Part shown: positions 26,184-36,274 of the stretch, piece by piece
How the letters are laid out: the number at the start of each line of letters is the position of its first letter
Numbering within the stretch: position 1 is the first letter of the stretch
Assembly (NCBI GenBank): GCA_015231515.1
Contig: JADGBM010000003.1
Span: 1-64,000 of the forward strand
Direction of reading: 5' to 3'
Source: Desulfobulbaceae bacterium
Lineage (GTDB): Bacteria > Desulfobacterota > Desulfobulbia > Desulfobulbales > VMSU01
DNA: 64,000 nt
The notes under the pieces: generated by a model
Seen by the model: the letters and a program-made list of their open reading frames with translations, nothing else
Database searches by the model: none
Told to the model about the DNA's origin: nothing
Position numbers and translations under genes: made by a program

Positions 26184-26753
26184 ATGATACGAATCAACCT
26201 GCTGCCTATCAGGCAGATAAAACAACGCATTCAGACTAAAAACGAGGTTCTCGCTTTTGCCTGCCTTCTCTGCATATTTCTTATTGCTCTTGGCCTCGTT
26301 GGTTATTCCCAAACAAGGAAAATTGAAGGTTTGAAAAAAACGCAGGCCCAGTTGATTCAGGAGAAAAAGAAATATGAAAGCGTTATCGCCCGCATAGAAA
26401 AAATCAAAAGGGAGAAGGCCTTGCTGGAAACCAAACTGGAGGTCATAAAAAATCTTAAGGCAGATTCCCAGTTACCAGTGAGGGTGTTGGATGAAATTGC
26501 CAAAATAACTCCATCCAGCAGAATGTGGCTGAAATCCATGTCGCTCACACAAGGGGGAGTTTCGCTAACCGGAATTGCCCTAGATAACGCCACCATTGCC
26601 CAATATATGGACAGTTTATCCAGTGCACCGTATTTTTCAGGAACCGAGCTTAAAAACTCTTCTTTGACTGTCGTGGCAGGACAAAAGCTTAAATCTTTTG
26701 CCCTTACAATGGCTGTCAAAAAACCGGCCGTAGAGCAACCAAAATCAGAATAA
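26184..26753 (+). CDS. pilN: Type IV pilus assembly protein PilN
   Basis: PilN is a bitopic inner-membrane protein that links PilM to PilO. Its 189 residues start with the PilM-binding tail MIRINLLPIRQIKQR (1-15). One membrane helix follows (about 23-42), then a coiled coil (45-95) and a ferredoxin-like periplasmic domain. It begins 3 bp after the pilM stop. Confidence 0.94.
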   Translation: MIRINLLPIRQIKQRIQTKNEVLAFACLLCIFLIALGLVGYSQTRKIEGLKKTQAQLIQEKKKYESVIARIEKIKREKALLETKLEVIKNLKADSQLPVRVLDEIAKITPSSRMWLKSMSLTQGGVSLTGIALDNATIAQYMDSLSSAPYFSGTELKNSSLTVVAGQKLKSFALTMAVKKPAVEQPKSE

Positions 26754-26762
26754 AAAAACGCA

Positions 26763-27374
26763 ATGGACACAAAAAATATACAATCAGCATTTGATACTTT
26801 TCTTGACGACAAGGTGTCATCCCTTAATAAAAATCACAAGATAGGGATTTGTGTCGCCGCTGTTGTTATTCCGTTGGCCCTTTTTTACTTCCTGAGTTTC
26901 TCACCAAAAAGTAAAAATATACAACAATTAACAGCAAGCATCAGTTCACTTGAAAAAGAGCTTGCCAATGTTAAGCTCAAAGCTGCTGAAATCGAAGAAC
27001 AACAAGCCCTCATGAAAGAGATGGAGATAAAATTCAAGGAGGCCTCAGTCTTAATTCCAGACAATCAGGAGATCCCTTCTCTTCTAAAAACTATTTCCAG
27101 CCAGGGAACCGGGGCAGGTTTGGATATACTCTCTTTTGTTCCCGGCGCTGAATCACCAAAGGAATTTTATGCTGAAATCCCCGTTTCGTTGTCGGTACAA
27201 GGAACCTACCACAATTTAGGGTATTTTTTAGATACTGTCAGCAAGCTTCCGCGGATAGTAAATGTTTCAAACATTTCGATGGGTGCTCCCAAAATGGAAG
27301 CAGGAGAGATGATGTTGAATACAAAGGTAAGTTTAGTTACCTACAAATTTCTTGACCAACCGATAGCACAATAA
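26763..27374 (+). CDS. pilO: Type IV pilus assembly protein PilO
   Basis: PilO pairs with PilN in the alignment complex. The 203-residue protein has a cytoplasmic start, a membrane helix (about 27-46), a coiled coil (55-95) and a C-terminal ferredoxin-like domain with GTGAGLDILSFVPG and the typical VQGTYHNLGYFLDTVSKLPRIV. The order N-O-P in one operon supports the call. Confidence 0.95.
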   Translation: MDTKNIQSAFDTFLDDKVSSLNKNHKIGICVAAVVIPLALFYFLSFSPKSKNIQQLTASISSLEKELANVKLKAAEIEEQQALMKEMEIKFKEASVLIPDNQEIPSLLKTISSQGTGAGLDILSFVPGAESPKEFYAEIPVSLSVQGTYHNLGYFLDTVSKLPRIVNVSNISMGAPKMEAGEMMLNTKVSLVTYKFLDQPIAQ

Positions 27375-27386
27375 GGTGAGGTAAAA

Positions 27387-27935
27387 GTGATTCGTCGAGA
27401 ACCCCGGAAAATCAACTGTTGGCTGAAAAAACATCGTAGCCTGTCTCTACTAGCTCTGGTTTGCCTTGGCGTCCTCATGCTTTCCGGGGGAGCCTGGGCC
27501 AACAATGCACCGGCTGAAATAGCAGCGGACGACCTTAAAAAAATGACTGAAGAACAAGTAACTCTTAGTCAGAGTGATACGTTTATCTATCAGCGCGGAA
27601 ATCGCTCCGATCCTTTTGTGCCATTCATCAGCGAAGAACGGACAACAACGAAACAGATCGATTCTGAAGAGCTGCTGACCGGTATGCGGTTATTTGAACC
27701 CGGGCAACTCAATTTAGTCGCTATTTCATCAGGTGGTAACAAACCTTTGGCCCTCGTACAGGATTCAACAGGCAAGGGCTACATCCTCAAAGAGGGAATA
27801 GCTATTGGCCGCAGAGGCATCATCACATCAATCATCACCAATAGCGTTATCATTGAAGAAAGTTTTCTTACTAGCTCAGGCGAACAAAAGACACGATCCA
27901 TCAAAATGGTTCTCAGGAAAGAGGGAGAAAAATAG
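27387..27935 (+). CDS. pilP: Type IV pilus assembly protein PilP
   Basis: PilP is the periplasmic link between PilN/PilO and the secretin. The 182-residue protein has an N-terminal hydrophobic signal (about 19-36), ending near GGAWANNA. No lipobox cysteine is visible there, so it may be soluble or signal-anchored instead of a lipoprotein as in Pseudomonas. The C-terminal beta domain holds RSDPFVPFIS, LRLFEPGQLNLVAI-like spacing and GIAIGRRGIITSI. The start codon is GTG, and its last base overlaps the next start. Confidence 0.9.
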   Translation: MIRREPRKINCWLKKHRSLSLLALVCLGVLMLSGGAWANNAPAEIAADDLKKMTEEQVTLSQSDTFIYQRGNRSDPFVPFISEERTTTKQIDSEELLTGMRLFEPGQLNLVAISSGGNKPLALVQDSTGKGYILKEGIAIGRRGIITSIITNSVIIEESFLTSSGEQKTRSIKMVLRKEGEK

Positions 27936-29857
27936 TGAAAACCCTTGGCAGACATATAACAACCGCACTTTTAATTGCCAGTTTATCGTTACTGACTTGT
28001 AAGGCCAGCTCGGTGAAAGCTGCCGACCTCACAGAGCAGCCACAGTACAGTATTGCTGAGATCATTTACAGCCAGGGAGAAACGGATAGTCCTGTCTTGA
28101 CGATAAAAGGCGACTCTGAACAACCGCCAACGTTCATTTCATACGATCTTTTTGACCCGTTACGAGTTGTGATCGATATTGCAGCTGGAAGTTTTGGCGA
28201 AGGCGTTACCTTACCGATTGAGATTAACTCAGGAGCTGTCGCCTCGGTTCAGGGAAAAGTGCTTGCAGAACAACAACCTGCTATTGCAAAAATTGAAGTT
28301 CTCCTGACCCAAGACAATCAGTATGTTATTGAAAAAGTAAACAACGATATACAAATCCGCTTCGCCGAGATACCCCCTATGGCTTCGGCCTCAGATGTTC
28401 CAAGCACCGATCCAAAACCGGAAGCGACACCAACTGTTTTGGAAATTGGCCAAATAACCGTTAGGCCCGAAAATAATGGGGTCAAGATTACCCTTGTTGC
28501 CGGCCAGCCGATCACCGATTATGAAAGGGTTGTCCTTGCCGAAGGTTCAGGTAGGCCAGATCGAATGTATCTTGATATCCATGGAGCTACAGCTCCATCA
28601 CTTCCAAGTATTACTGCGGTAAATGTTGGCGCCCTGGCACGCTTGCGAACTTCAACAAAAGAAAACGGTGTACGGATTGTTTTTGACTCAAGCATCAACC
28701 AGTTGTTTGACTATGATATTGATACGACTCCAGAGGGGCTCCAGGTAACAATTAAAACACCTGACAATTCCGACGGTGACCCTGGCAGTGACCCAATAAG
28801 CACCTTGCTGTCTGGATTAAACAATCATGAGGATCTCCGTCAGCAAGAACCTGCTGCCGAGACCTATGACAACCAGGTCACCAAACAGCTCAAAAGAGTG
28901 GGTGTTAGCGGAGACTCTTTTGTCGATGCCGGCTACGATCAGGAGCGCATAACAGTAGACTTTTACAAAACCAATATTGAAAATGTTTTTTACCTCCTTA
29001 AAGAGATCAGCGGCCGAAACTTTGTTGTTGACGACTCTGTCTCCGGCAACGTCACTCTCTATCTGGAGAAGGTCCCCTGGGATTTCATTCTCGATGTAGT
29101 TCTCAATTTGAAAGGCCTACAAAAGGCAGAAAAATTCAATACCATTGTGATCTCCCCGCAATCGAAGAATTTCACGTGGCCTGAAGATACCGCCAGCACT
29201 GAAGTCACTTTTGAAGCCCCAGACCAGGATCTTGTCGCTCAAATCAACGAACAGCTATCGCAACCAGCTGAAGTTGTTGAAGCCAAGATGCACATTAAAA
29301 AGGCCAGCGAGTTAGCTCAAAAACAGCAACTTACCGCCGCACTGGATAGCTACAAAAAAGCATTCATGCTTTGGCCGGATAACATTAGTCTTATAAAACG
29401 AATCGCCCGTTTTTGCCTGGCTGAGATGGGTAATTATATCTGTGCCGAAGATTATGGGCGCAAGGCTTTGGCTCTTGACGAAAGCGATTCAGAGGCGATA
29501 GTCCAGATGGCGCTAACTCTGGCTAACATGGATAATACTGAGGCTGAAATCTTTTTTGAAAAGGCAACCCAGGGAGAACGGCCTGACCCGGACGCTTTAC
29601 TGAACTTTGCGGCCTACTATGAAAACAAGGGTGCCAACGAGCAGGCCTTAGAACTCTTGACCCGCTATGAATCAATCTATGAGCGAACACTGGCGACCAT
29701 GATCGCTAAAGCACGAATATATGACAAAGAAAATCAGCCAGATAAGGCGGAAGAGATATTTGAAACAATTATTTTGTATACAGGTTTTGAACTTCCACCT
29801 GATTTAGAAAAATTCATCAAAGGTCGGCTCGCCCTGCGAGACACCCAACACAGATAA
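27935..29857 (+). CDS. AMIN / secretin-N / TPR protein (PilQ N-terminal half as its own gene)
   Basis: The 640-residue exported protein has a signal peptide (about 1-29), then two AMIN-type peptidoglycan-binding beta domains (about 40-150 and 170-280). A secretin N0/STN domain follows (about 330-405; VDFYKTNIENVFYLLKEISG and VPWDFILDVVLNLKGL). The remainder is TPR repeats (about 440-620) instead of a secretin barrel. These are the front domains of PilQ, so here the PilQ functions seem split between this protein and the next. TPRs may replace a pilotin such as PilF. The start is GTG 27935, overlapping pilP by one base. Confidence 0.85.
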   Translation: MKTLGRHITTALLIASLSLLTCKASSVKAADLTEQPQYSIAEIIYSQGETDSPVLTIKGDSEQPPTFISYDLFDPLRVVIDIAAGSFGEGVTLPIEINSGAVASVQGKVLAEQQPAIAKIEVLLTQDNQYVIEKVNNDIQIRFAEIPPMASASDVPSTDPKPEATPTVLEIGQITVRPENNGVKITLVAGQPITDYERVVLAEGSGRPDRMYLDIHGATAPSLPSITAVNVGALARLRTSTKENGVRIVFDSSINQLFDYDIDTTPEGLQVTIKTPDNSDGDPGSDPISTLLSGLNNHEDLRQQEPAAETYDNQVTKQLKRVGVSGDSFVDAGYDQERITVDFYKTNIENVFYLLKEISGRNFVVDDSVSGNVTLYLEKVPWDFILDVVLNLKGLQKAEKFNTIVISPQSKNFTWPEDTASTEVTFEAPDQDLVAQINEQLSQPAEVVEAKMHIKKASELAQKQQLTAALDSYKKAFMLWPDNISLIKRIARFCLAEMGNYICAEDYGRKALALDESDSEAIVQMALTLANMDNTEAEIFFEKATQGERPDPDALLNFAAYYENKGANEQALELLTRYESIYERTLATMIAKARIYDKENQPDKAEEIFETIILYTGFELPPDLEKFIKGRLALRDTQHR

Positions 29858-29871
29858 ACCGGGGTAAAGAT

Positions 29872-31569
29872 ATGTCAACAGAGATTGTTATTAATTCACA
29901 GGGTCAGCCTTGGCTTAAAAAAATCGGCACACTAGTTGCGCATTCCGGCCTAGCTTTTTTTATGACAGTAGTATTTTCAGGGGGCTGCGCATCAGTACCT
30001 TCACCAAGCCCTGAAGAGAGTGCTGCGAAATTTATTGAGGAACAGACCAAGGGGGCCGTTGATGGCAGTGTAACGGTTGCTTCACCTGCAGCATCAGAAG
30101 GCCAACAGGGCCAGTTGCCTATGCGCTACCAGAAACTGTCCTATAATCTTGGCACCCAAAGTTCAAACAATGAGCTGGAGACTGATACCATAATTGTGGG
30201 GTCTAGCTTCCCCGCTTCTACCGTATCGCTCCGATCTATCCTTCCGAAGCTGACAAATTTGAAAAATTTAACCATCAGCTGGGAAAGTGATGTTAACAAA
30301 GACGCCCTGGTACATGTCCCTAATATTGTGCCCGACGAAGACTTTTTCATGGTTATTAAGAACATTTTACGTCAATACGATTATTCATATGAGGTTGTGG
30401 GCCGCACATTAATTGTGAAACATAAGGAGACTAAAAATTTCCATATTTCCATGCCGTTCATGTCTTCCACCTTTTCAACAAGTATTGGCGGAGATGTCCT
30501 CGGCAGTACACAGGGTGCAAATATGAGCGGTACCCTCGAAATCAGCTCACAAAATAACGCCTTTGACATCTGGGGTAATATTCAAACCAATCTGGATAAA
30601 ATCCTTGAAATCTGGTCTACACCCGCTACCGCTGCTCCCGTTGCAAGCAGTACCGACAGCGCGGCAGATTCCGCCGCAACAACCACAGCGCCAAGGACAG
30701 CAATAGCTGCTGTTGCCTCTCCCCCAGGAGGCCGTGGCTATTATACAATAGACAAACCAATTGGACTCATCTCAGTTACTGCACCAGCGTCATTGCTCGA
30801 AAAAATTGAGTCCTACCTCGAAAACCTCAAAACAGAGCTGTACAAACAGGTTTCAATTGAGGCTAAAATAATTGAGGTGACTTTTACCAATAATGACACA
30901 ACTGGTATGGACTGGGCCTCGTTGTTTACTACAAGTTTTGATTTTGCAATGAGCTTTTCAAAAATGAATTTTATAAAGTCGTCAGCAACTGCCCAAAACT
31001 CATTTATAACAGTCGGTGACGAAACTTTTACCGCCGTGCTTGATCTCATGAAAAAGCAAGGCCGCGTAGAAGTCCTTTCGAATCCTAAAATTACTGTGAT
31101 GAACGGCCAACCTGCTATGATCAGCGTGGGAGAAAATGTTACCTACATCGACAGCGTAAGTTCGACAACCTCAGACGGTGTAATTTCGTATTCAATCAAT
31201 ACTGCCACGGTAATGTCTGGATTAGGGCTCGGCGTTATTGCCTCAATTACCGATGGCAATGAGGTAATTCTCAACCTTACTCCAGTAACTTCAAGTCTAT
31301 CGGAGGCAATTGAGTACAAAACGTTCGGGACAAATCAGGTGGGACTCCCTAAGGTCAATTTGCGGGAACTTAGTACCATCGTTCGTGTTAAAAATGGTGA
31401 AATGCTGATTATTGGCGGGTTAATCGACAACTCTTCCAGTTATAACAACGATTATGTTGCAGGTTTAGGCGAACTTCCTGTCGCAGGACAGGCCTTTCGC
31501 ACAGACGGCACGACTACCTCGAAGAAAGAGCTTATTATCCTGCTACGACCACGAATTACTTCTCTTTAG
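29872..31569 (+). CDS. Type IV pilus secretin, MshL/PilQ-like (possible lipoprotein)
   Basis: This forms the outer-membrane pore for the pilus. The 565-residue protein has an N-terminal hydrophobic stretch ending in FSGGC (C near 43), a weak lipobox. A short N-domain (about 108-185) follows, then an Ala/Thr/Ser-rich linker (about 250-285) and the C-terminal secretin domain (about 310-565). Secretin signatures include VEVLSNPKITVMNGQPAMI and VNLRELSTIVRVKNGEML IIGG-type ends. The short N-terminal part resembles MshL more than PilQ. It lies 14 bp after the AMIN/STN gene. Confidence 0.88.
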   Translation: MSTEIVINSQGQPWLKKIGTLVAHSGLAFFMTVVFSGGCASVPSPSPEESAAKFIEEQTKGAVDGSVTVASPAASEGQQGQLPMRYQKLSYNLGTQSSNNELETDTIIVGSSFPASTVSLRSILPKLTNLKNLTISWESDVNKDALVHVPNIVPDEDFFMVIKNILRQYDYSYEVVGRTLIVKHKETKNFHISMPFMSSTFSTSIGGDVLGSTQGANMSGTLEISSQNNAFDIWGNIQTNLDKILEIWSTPATAAPVASSTDSAADSAATTTAPRTAIAAVASPPGGRGYYTIDKPIGLISVTAPASLLEKIESYLENLKTELYKQVSIEAKIIEVTFTNNDTTGMDWASLFTTSFDFAMSFSKMNFIKSSATAQNSFITVGDETFTAVLDLMKKQGRVEVLSNPKITVMNGQPAMISVGENVTYIDSVSSTTSDGVISYSINTATVMSGLGLGVIASITDGNEVILNLTPVTSSLSEAIEYKTFGTNQVGLPKVNLRELSTIVRVKNGEMLIIGGLIDNSSSYNNDYVAGLGELPVAGQAFRTDGTTTSKKELIILLRPRITSL

Positions 31570-31630
31570 AAGAGCAACAGGGAGTAGTTATAGTAACGCT
31601 TCGTTCCGATAGTTACCTACATTTTCATTG

Positions 31631-31675
31631 AAAACAGACCTCTCTTTATTGTAAAGAGAGGTCTGTTTTTTTATT
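31631..31675 (+). terminator. Strong intrinsic terminator of the pil operon
   Basis: A perfect 18-bp stem (31631-31648 with 31652-31669, loop TTG) ends in a T tract running to 31672. It separates the pilus and arginine genes. Confidence 0.92.
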
Positions 31676-31699
31676 TTACGATACCTTAAGGATTTCACA

Positions 31700-32587
31700 A
31701 TGATTCAGGCACTAGAAAAAGCAAAGATTCTTATCGAGGCGTTACCATATATCAAGGCCTTTTCCAATAAAACGGTGGTTATCAAATATGGCGGTCACGC
31801 CATGGTTGATGATGCATTAAAGAAGAGTTTTGCCCTTGATATTATCCTGCTTAAATATATTGGCCTTAATCCCGTCGTTGTGCATGGGGGCGGGCCGCAG
31901 ATCAATAAATTTCTTGATAAAATGAATATCCAGTCAAACTATATTCAGGGCATGCGGGTGACTGACGGAGAGACCATGGATGTAGTTGAAATGGTGCTGG
32001 TTGGTAAGGTCAACAAGGAGATTGTTGGTTTGATAAACCTGCATGGCGGCAAGGCCGTGGGGTTATCCGGTCGCGATGGAGACCTGATCAGAGCCCAGAA
32101 AATGCAGATTCTTAAAAGTCAGGTTGAAAATGCCCCACCTGAGCTCATTGATCTTGGTCGCGTTGGCAAAGTGACCGAGGTCAACCCGGAGATATTAACT
32201 ACCCTGGACAGTCAGGACTTTATCCCTGTCATTGCCCCTGTGGGTGTCGGCAGCGAAGGACAGTCATACAATATCAACGCCGATCTCGTGGCCGGTGCCA
32301 TTGCCTCACGGCTCAATGCTGAAAAGCTGGTTCTGTTAACCGATGTAGCGGGAGTTTTAGACCAGGACAAAAGGCTCATTCAATCCATGACCTGCACACA
32401 GGTTGATGAGTATATCAAAAGCGGCGTTATTGCCGGAGGCATGATACCTAAGGTTCAATGCTGCCAGGATGCCGTCCGGGCTGGTGTTAAAAAGGCACAT
32501 ATTATCGATGGCCGAACAGAGCACTCAATCCTCCTGGAGATCTTTACCAAAGAGGGTATCGGCTCAGAGGTCACCAATGACAAGTAA
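31700..32587 (+). CDS. argB: Acetylglutamate kinase
   Basis: ArgB phosphorylates N-acetylglutamate, the second step of arginine synthesis. The 295-residue protein has the amino-acid-kinase signatures [30 protein letters not shown] and [11 protein letters not shown]. It opens with the N-terminal helix [18 protein letters not shown], which in related enzymes goes with arginine-sensitive hexamers. It overlaps argD by 11 bp. Confidence 0.97.
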   Translation: MIQALEKAKILIEALPYIKAFSNKTVVIKYGGHAMVDDALKKSFALDIILLKYIGLNPVVVHGGGPQINKFLDKMNIQSNYIQGMRVTDGETMDVVEMVLVGKVNKEIVGLINLHGGKAVGLSGRDGDLIRAQKMQILKSQVENAPPELIDLGRVGKVTEVNPEILTTLDSQDFIPVIAPVGVGSEGQSYNINADLVAGAIASRLNAEKLVLLTDVAGVLDQDKRLIQSMTCTQVDEYIKSGVIAGGMIPKVQCCQDAVRAGVKKAHIIDGRTEHSILLEIFTKEGIGSEVTNDK

Positions 32588-33776
32588 TCAGGAAATAATC
32601 GCCAAAAGTGAAGCCGCCTTTATCGGCACCTATTCACGTTTTTCAGCGGCAATGGTCAGAGGTTCGGGCTGCCGTTTGGAAGACGCCGAAGGTAAAAGCT
32701 ATCTGGACTTTTTGGCAGGTATTGCTGTTTGCAGCCTTGGACACTGCCATCCCGAAGTAACCAAAGCGATCTGTGAGCAGGCGAAAACTCTTGTCCATGT
32801 ATCAAACCTCTTTCACACAATTCCCCAGACAGAACTCGCCACACTGTTGGTAAACAACTCGTTTGCCGATCGAATCTTTTTTACCAACAGCGGGGCAGAG
32901 GCCAACGAAGCCGCCATCAAGCTGGCCAGAAAATACAGTCCCCAAGGACGTTATGAGATCATCACCCTGGAAGGTTCCTTTCACGGTCGCACCTTGGCAA
33001 CTATTGCGGCAACAGGACAGCCGAAGTTTCGTGAAGGTTTTGAGCCCATGCCCTCGGGCTTTAAAACTGCCCCTTTTGGTGATGTTGAAGCGCTTTCATC
33101 AATGATAAACGAGACAACCTGCGCCATCATGGTAGAACCTCTGCAGGGTGAAAGTGGTGTAAGACCTCTTAGCCGTGACTACCTAACAGCTATCCGTGAA
33201 CTCTGTGATAGACATGATCTTTTACTCATCTTTGACGAGGTTCAGGTCGGCATGGGGCGTACAGGCTCACTATTTGCCTACCAACAGCTTGGTGTTACAC
33301 CCGATATTATGAGTCTGGCAAAGGCCTTAGCTAACGGGTTACCTTTAGGGGCAATACTGACCACCGATACCGTCGCTGCCGCTTTTGGACCAGGAACCCA
33401 TGCCTCTACCTTTGGAGGAAATCCGGTTTCCTGCGCTGCCGGACTTGCCGTCATGACGATCATGCTCGAAGAAGGCTTTATGGCCACTGTTCTTGAACGC
33501 GGCCAATATCTTGCCAATAGCCTTCAAAAATTGGCGGAAAAACATCCCACTCTGGCAACCGGTACTCGCGGCGTTGGACTTATTCAAGCACTGGTGTTGA
33601 CAGAAAAGGGAATTCAGCATGGGGCTCAGATCATTAAAACCCTTTTTCAAAATGGTATCCTGGCCAATTTTGCAGGCAACTCTGTCTTACGATTTATCCC
33701 CCCTTTGATCGTAACCGAATTTGAAATTAACGAGATGCACGAGACTCTCGATAAAGTTTTATCGACCTTTAAATAG
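32577..33776 (+). CDS. argD: Acetylornithine aminotransferase
   Basis: ArgD moves the amino group from glutamate to acetylglutamate semialdehyde, and may also serve lysine synthesis as DapC. The protein (399 residues) is a class III PLP aminotransferase: [30 protein letters not shown] with D220, and the PLP lysine K249 in [15 protein letters not shown] chose ATG 32577, which overlaps the argB end and matches the family N-terminus. Confidence 0.96.
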   Translation: MTSNQEIIAKSEAAFIGTYSRFSAAMVRGSGCRLEDAEGKSYLDFLAGIAVCSLGHCHPEVTKAICEQAKTLVHVSNLFHTIPQTELATLLVNNSFADRIFFTNSGAEANEAAIKLARKYSPQGRYEIITLEGSFHGRTLATIAATGQPKFREGFEPMPSGFKTAPFGDVEALSSMINETTCAIMVEPLQGESGVRPLSRDYLTAIRELCDRHDLLLIFDEVQVGMGRTGSLFAYQQLGVTPDIMSLAKALANGLPLGAILTTDTVAAAFGPGTHASTFGGNPVSCAAGLAVMTIMLEEGFMATVLERGQYLANSLQKLAEKHPTLATGTRGVGLIQALVLTEKGIQHGAQIIKTLFQNGILANFAGNSVLRFIPPLIVTEFEINEMHETLDKVLSTFK

Positions 33777-33785
33777 ACCGACGAT

Positions 33786-33817
33786 TTTCCCTGTTTTTTG
33801 CGCAAAAAACAGGGAAA
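33786..33817. repeat. Perfect 32-bp inverted repeat after argD
   Basis: TTTCCCTGTTTTTTGC followed by its exact complement forms an uninterrupted palindrome, 10 bp after the argD stop. It has no T tract of its own. It could act as a processing hairpin or binding site. Confidence 0.7.
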
Positions 33818-33879
33818 TGATTTCTAAGGCACTAAAAAACGATTGCAAAATAGCTCATTTTTTGTATTCATGCATCTTT

Positions 33880-33939
33880 GGCTCAATCCAATCTGTGTTG
33901 TTATAAGAAAAACACGGATACAATTGGGCCGTTTTTTTT
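33880..33939 (+). terminator. Terminator or attenuator in front of argF
   Basis: A long imperfect stem (33880-33899 with 33911-33930) is followed by eight T (33932-33939), 46 bases before the argF start. It could end the argBD message or attenuate argF. No arginine-rich leader peptide is visible. Confidence 0.65.
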
Positions 33940-33985
33940 CGATCAACTTGTGGGTTACCAATCCATTATATTTCCGGGATACAAA

Positions 33986-34894
33986 ATGCACCTTACCAGT
34001 TTGTGGAATTTCAACAAGGAACAGCTTCAGGCCTATATAAACCGTGCCCTTGAGCTTAAAAAGGAATCGAAAGGCGGTCTTCGACATACGACCCTGCAAG
34101 GAAAAACCATAGCCCTGGTCTTTGAAAAACCCTCAACAAGAACACGAGTTTCGTTTGAAGCGGCAATGTACGGTATGGGAGGGCAGGTTATCTATCTGCC
34201 TGGGCGAGATACACAGCTGGCCCGAAATGAACCGCTTAAAGACATGGCGAGAGTCATGTCCGGCTATGTTGATGGTATGGTAATCAGAACCTATGGTCAG
34301 GAAATTGTCGACGAACTCTCTCAATACGCTACGGTACCAGTCATTAATGCACTTACAGACCTGCATCACCCCTGCCAGATACTTAGCGACATAATGACAG
34401 TGATTGAGAAAAAGGGGCCCATTGAAGATGTCCATGTCTCCTGGGTTGGTGACGGGAATAACATGGCTAACTCTTGGATTGAGGCCGCTTCGATAATGGA
34501 GTTTGCCTTAACCCTGGCCTGCCCGGAAGGGTACGACCCTGACCCCGAGATTCTCAAACGCGCTCAGGATAAGGCTGTCAAGCCGATTACTGTAGTACGT
34601 GACCCGAATCGGGCTGTGGCCACCGCTGATGTCATCAACGTTGATGTCTGGGCCAGCATGGGTCATGAAGGCCAGGAAGAAGAGCGTTTGCAGGTTTTCC
34701 AGCCATATCAGGTCAACACAACCCTTCTCAGCAAAGCCAAAAACGATACAATTGTATTGCACTGCCTACCGGCCCACAGGGATGAGGAGATTACCGATGA
34801 GGTATTGGAAGGTCGGCAATGTGTCGCCTTTGAGCAGGCCGAAAATAAGCTGCACATACATAAAGCCATATTGGAGCACCATTTAAGGAATTAG
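33986..34894 (+). CDS. argF: Ornithine carbamoyltransferase
   Basis: ArgF makes citrulline from ornithine and carbamoyl phosphate. The protein (302 residues) has the carbamoyl-phosphate loop EKPSTRTRVSFE, then LHHPCQILSDIMT, and the ornithine loop HCLPAHRDEEI near residue 258. I chose ATG 33986 (MHLTSLWNFNKEQL), the family start; the longer frame would run through the upstream hairpin. Its ribosome binding site is weak. Confidence 0.96.
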   Translation: MHLTSLWNFNKEQLQAYINRALELKKESKGGLRHTTLQGKTIALVFEKPSTRTRVSFEAAMYGMGGQVIYLPGRDTQLARNEPLKDMARVMSGYVDGMVIRTYGQEIVDELSQYATVPVINALTDLHHPCQILSDIMTVIEKKGPIEDVHVSWVGDGNNMANSWIEAASIMEFALTLACPEGYDPDPEILKRAQDKAVKPITVVRDPNRAVATADVINVDVWASMGHEGQEEERLQVFQPYQVNTTLLSKAKNDTIVLHCLPAHRDEEITDEVLEGRQCVAFEQAENKLHIHKAILEHHLRN

Positions 34895-35000
34895 TGAGTA
34901 TGTACCCTCCTGATTCACTTGCTGCACAGCGCTAATCGTATCGCGCAAAAATAAAAAAATACAGACTATCATCAAGGACATACAAGGGAGACTGCGCTGA

Positions 35001-36200
35001 ATGAGTTCTATTAATAAAATTGTCTTGGCATATTCCGGTGGTTTAGACACCTCGGTTATTCTCAAATGGCTGGAGCAAGAGTATAAATGCCCGATTATTG
35101 CTTATGCTGCTGATGTGGGTCAGGAGGAAGACTGGGACGCTGTAAAGAAAAAAGGTTTATCCACAGGCGCCGAAAAGGTGATTATTTCAGACCTCAGAGA
35201 GGAGTTTGTGCGCGACTATGTATTTCCCGCCTTTCGAGCCAACGCCATTTATGAAGGTTCGTATCTGCTCGGCACATCACTGGCTAGGCCGATTATTGCC
35301 AAAGAGCAGGTCCGTATTGCCGAAGAAGAGGGTGCGGATGCCGTAAGCCATGGCGCCACGGGCAAAGGCAATGATCAGGTGCGATTTGAGCTGGCCTACA
35401 TCGGTCTCAACCCGAGACTACAGATCATCGCACCATGGCGCATCTGGGACTTAAACTCCCGCACTAAACTCATGGCCTACGCAGAACAACACGGTATTCC
35501 AGTCCCAGTTACCAAAAAAAATCCATACAGTTCCGATGAGAACCTGCTTCATATCAGCTTTGAAGGCGGAATTCTCGAGGATCCCTGGCAGGAACCGGAA
35601 GAGGCGATGTTCAAGCTTTCTGTGTCACCGGAAAATGCCCCGGACAAACCTACTTATATCGAAATGGAGTTCAGGCAGGGCAACCTGGTCGCAATCGATG
35701 GGGAGGTTCTCTCTCCGGCAGGGCTGTTAGCGCGCCTCAACAAGTTGGGCGGGGACAACGGCATCGGCAGACTCGATATGGTAGAAAACAGGTTCGTCGG
35801 CATGAAGTCTCGCGGTGTTTATGAAACTCCAGGAGGAACACTGCTGCGCGCAGCCCACCGCGATCTCGAAACCATAACCCTTGACCGCGAAGTCATGAAA
35901 ATACGCGACAGCTTGATCCCCAAATACAGCGAACTGGTCTACAACGGCTTCTGGTTTTCACCTGAGATGTCGCTTATGCAAAAGACCATTGACGAAACGC
36001 AGAAAACCGTCAACGGATTTGTTCGACTGAAACTGTACAAGGGCAACTGTACTCCCGTTGGCAGAAAATCAGAAAACTCCCTCTATCAAGAAAGTTTTGC
36101 CACCTTTGAAGAGGACCAGGTATATAAACAGTCAGATGCGGGCGGTTTTATCAGGCTGAATGCCTTGCGACTTAAAATCCAGGCGTTAAACAAAAAGTAA
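35001..36200 (+). CDS. argG: Argininosuccinate synthase
   Basis: ArgG joins citrulline and aspartate using ATP. The 399-residue protein starts with the N-type ATP pyrophosphatase loop [15 protein letters not shown] (about 9-23), and holds [27 protein letters not shown] and YVETPGG-like [18 protein letters not shown] lies upstream of ATG 35001. It is part of the arginine run argB-D-F-G-H. Confidence 0.97.
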   Translation: MSSINKIVLAYSGGLDTSVILKWLEQEYKCPIIAYAADVGQEEDWDAVKKKGLSTGAEKVIISDLREEFVRDYVFPAFRANAIYEGSYLLGTSLARPIIAKEQVRIAEEEGADAVSHGATGKGNDQVRFELAYIGLNPRLQIIAPWRIWDLNSRTKLMAYAEQHGIPVPVTKKNPYSSDENLLHISFEGGILEDPWQEPEEAMFKLSVSPENAPDKPTYIEMEFRQGNLVAIDGEVLSPAGLLARLNKLGGDNGIGRLDMVENRFVGMKSRGVYETPGGTLLRAAHRDLETITLDREVMKIRDSLIPKYSELVYNGFWFSPEMSLMQKTIDETQKTVNGFVRLKLYKGNCTPVGRKSENSLYQESFATFEEDQVYKQSDAGGFIRLNALRLKIQALNKK

Positions 36201-36274
36201 ACTGCTCTATTGACCCGACTACTGTCATTTGCCATTAGCAAAAAAGCCGATAGTCGACCTTGCAAAGGTATTTC

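Noticed and set aside
33818..33907. Short frame before argF as an arginine leader peptide
   Set aside because: The 29-residue frame has no arginine codons and its ribosome binding site is too close to the ATG.
33878..33985. N-terminal extension of ArgF
   Set aside because: It would translate the terminator hairpin and T tract; family members start at the MHLTSLWNF equivalent.
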